From: an uncultured Ruminococcus sp.
Lineage (GTDB): Bacteria > Bacillota > Clostridia > Oscillospirales > Ruminococcaceae
DNA: 8,966 nt
Reading direction: 5' to 3'
NCBI GenBank assembly: GCA_900540005.1
Contig: UQEM01000103.1
Location: forward strand, 1 to 8,966
Below, piece after piece: positions 8,415-8,966 of this stretch. A model generated the notes under the pieces. The model had not been told where the DNA came from. It saw only the letters and a program-made list of their open reading frames with translations, and did no database searches. Made by a program: the position numbers and the translations under genes. Every line of letters begins with the position of its first letter. Position 1 is the first letter of the stretch.

Positions 8415-8696
8415 TTATCCCTCGCTTGTGTTCATTGGTCTGTGGTTCTGATATTTTGTAAGTTCGTAAATCTGGTTGTAGTCCATGCCTCGTTTTTTGA
8501 ACATTTCCATCAATTCATGTTCAGCAGTTACAGCATCAATCAGTTCCTGTCCCTCTAACCCATAAAGTTCAGAAAGAATATCATAGGTAATCCGCTTGTT
8601 TTTCTCAACAAGTTTACGCTTTCGTTCATTGGCTGCCCTGATTGATTTTTCAAGATTTTCAAGTTTTGCATTATTGTCAGTTAAAGTTGCACGCAC
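8415..8696 (-). CDS. Small coiled-coil protein of the serine-recombinase element
   Basis: 93 aa if it begins at GTG 8696, which has AGAGGTG six bases upstream. A TTG at 8723 would add nine residues but has a poor ribosome binding site. Residues about 8-35 form a charged coiled coil (NAKLENLEKSIRAANERKRK). A globular part follows with YDILSELYGLEGQELIDAV and a short helix (EMFKKRGMDYNQIYEL). It resembles in outline the small DUF3847/DUF4315-type coiled-coil proteins common in Firmicutes mobile elements, but I cannot assign it to either. It is the first gene after a strong promoter and precedes tnpW. Confidence 0.72.
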   Translation of the reverse strand: MRATLTDNNAKLENLEKSIRAANERKRKLVEKNKRITYDILSELYGLEGQELIDAVTAEHELMEMFKKRGMDYNQIYELTKYQNHRPMNTSEG

Positions 8697-8743
8697 TTCT
8701 TTCACCTCTTTTCGATTCGGCAATAGTGCATTCCCGTAGTAAT

Positions 8744-8773
8744 ATTATAGCGCAGATACGTTGTTTCTGTCTA
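8744..8773 (-). promoter_or_regulatory. Promoter of the coiled-coil/tnpW gene pair
   Basis: On the minus strand TAGACA (8768-8773, five of six to TTGACA) and a perfect TATAAT (8744-8749) are separated by 18 bases, with the same TGCGCTATAATA context as the recombinase promoter. It lies about 48 bases before the GTG start at 8696. Confidence 0.75.
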
Positions 8774-8841
8774 TTCGCAAGGCGCATAATCTTTCTGTTC
8801 CAGTTGACTTTTTCAGTTCGGCATTTTGTATGAGAAAAGCA

Positions 8842-8877
8842 AAAAACTGCAAAGCAAATTAATGCTTTACAGTTTTT
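8842..8877. terminator. Bidirectional rho-independent terminator
   Basis: AAAAACTG (8842-8849) pairs with CAGTTTTT (8870-8877), and AAAGCA (8851-8856) pairs with TGCTTT (8863-8868) across one C/A mismatch, with a 6-base loop. A-runs on one side and T-runs on the other allow action on both strands. It most likely ends the minus-strand gene whose stop is at 8924-8926 and insulates the coiled-coil/tnpW promoter. Confidence 0.85.
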
Positions 8878-8923
8878 AGGGATATTTAGTTTATATCGAG
8901 GTTGATAAACTGGAATTTTCAAA

Positions 8924-8966
8924 TTAGTCTTTGCAAATAACCTTTGAACCTTCACCATCAATTACA
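8924..8966 (-). CDS. C-terminal end of an unidentified gene entering from the right
   Basis: On the minus strand the frame reads VIDGEGSKVICKD and then a TAA stop at 8924-8926. A good terminator begins about 46 bases further on in that direction, which is what makes this short piece believable as the end of a gene. Thirteen residues are too few to name a family. It could be element cargo or another mobility gene. Confidence 0.45.
   Translation of the reverse strand, partial: VIDGEGSKVICKD

Noticed and set aside
8677..8961. 94-codon minus-strand open frame at the right end
   Set aside because: It runs through the terminator hairpin and the promoter of the coiled-coil gene, and a different frame gives a better end-of-gene reading (stop at 8924-8926).

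Overview
The window is a metagenome-style contig end from a low-to-mid GC Firmicute, most likely a gut Clostridia (Ruminococcus/Oscillospiraceae-like). This rests on gene families and style: a PcfB/PcfC-type conjugation module, a Maff2-type small membrane protein, a TnpX-type large serine recombinase with TnpW, AGGAGG-type ribosome binding sites, and TTGnnn-17-TATAAT promoters. Taxonomy is inference. The first 49 bases are not biological. They are an untrimmed Illumina Nextera i5 adapter, so the true sequence starts at about position 50.

Layout. (1) 50-378, minus: a 3'-truncated gene for a small SAP-domain protein with its own clear promoter at 432-460. (2) 397-598: a divergent intergenic region with four 10-bp repeats in exact helical phase and a small dyad. 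(3) 599-6424, plus: part of a conjugation (type IV secretion) operon of an integrative conjugative or mobilizable element. In order these are an 81-aa unknown, a PcfB/DUF3801-like protein, the VirD4/TraG/PcfC coupling ATPase, and a Maff2/VirB2-like pilin-type protein. (4) 2691-5463: a complete group II intron inside the coupling-protein gene. It carries a 629-aa reverse transcriptase/maturase with a C-terminal HNH endonuclease domain and an almost textbook 34-nt domain V. Removing it joins the two exons exactly and restores the Walker B region (DEFA-N-I-G-E), giving a 638-aa protein. (5) About 6415 to the right edge: the left end of a second mobile element, mostly on the minus strand, which has cut the Maff2 gene. 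It holds a 541-aa TnpX-like large serine recombinase, a TnpW protein, a 93-aa coiled-coil protein, and the last codons of a further gene after a bidirectional terminator.

How it fits together. This is a nested arrangement: a conjugative element is invaded by two unrelated mobile elements, each sitting in a highly conserved motif of the transfer machinery. The intron should be nearly neutral because splicing restores the coupling ATPase. The serine-recombinase element truncates the pilin-like protein before its second hydrophobic segment and brings in a terminator facing the transfer operon, so it probably silences transfer until it excises. The expression and excision consequences are inference. 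The exon junctions, truncation, hairpins and protein motifs are read directly from the sequence.
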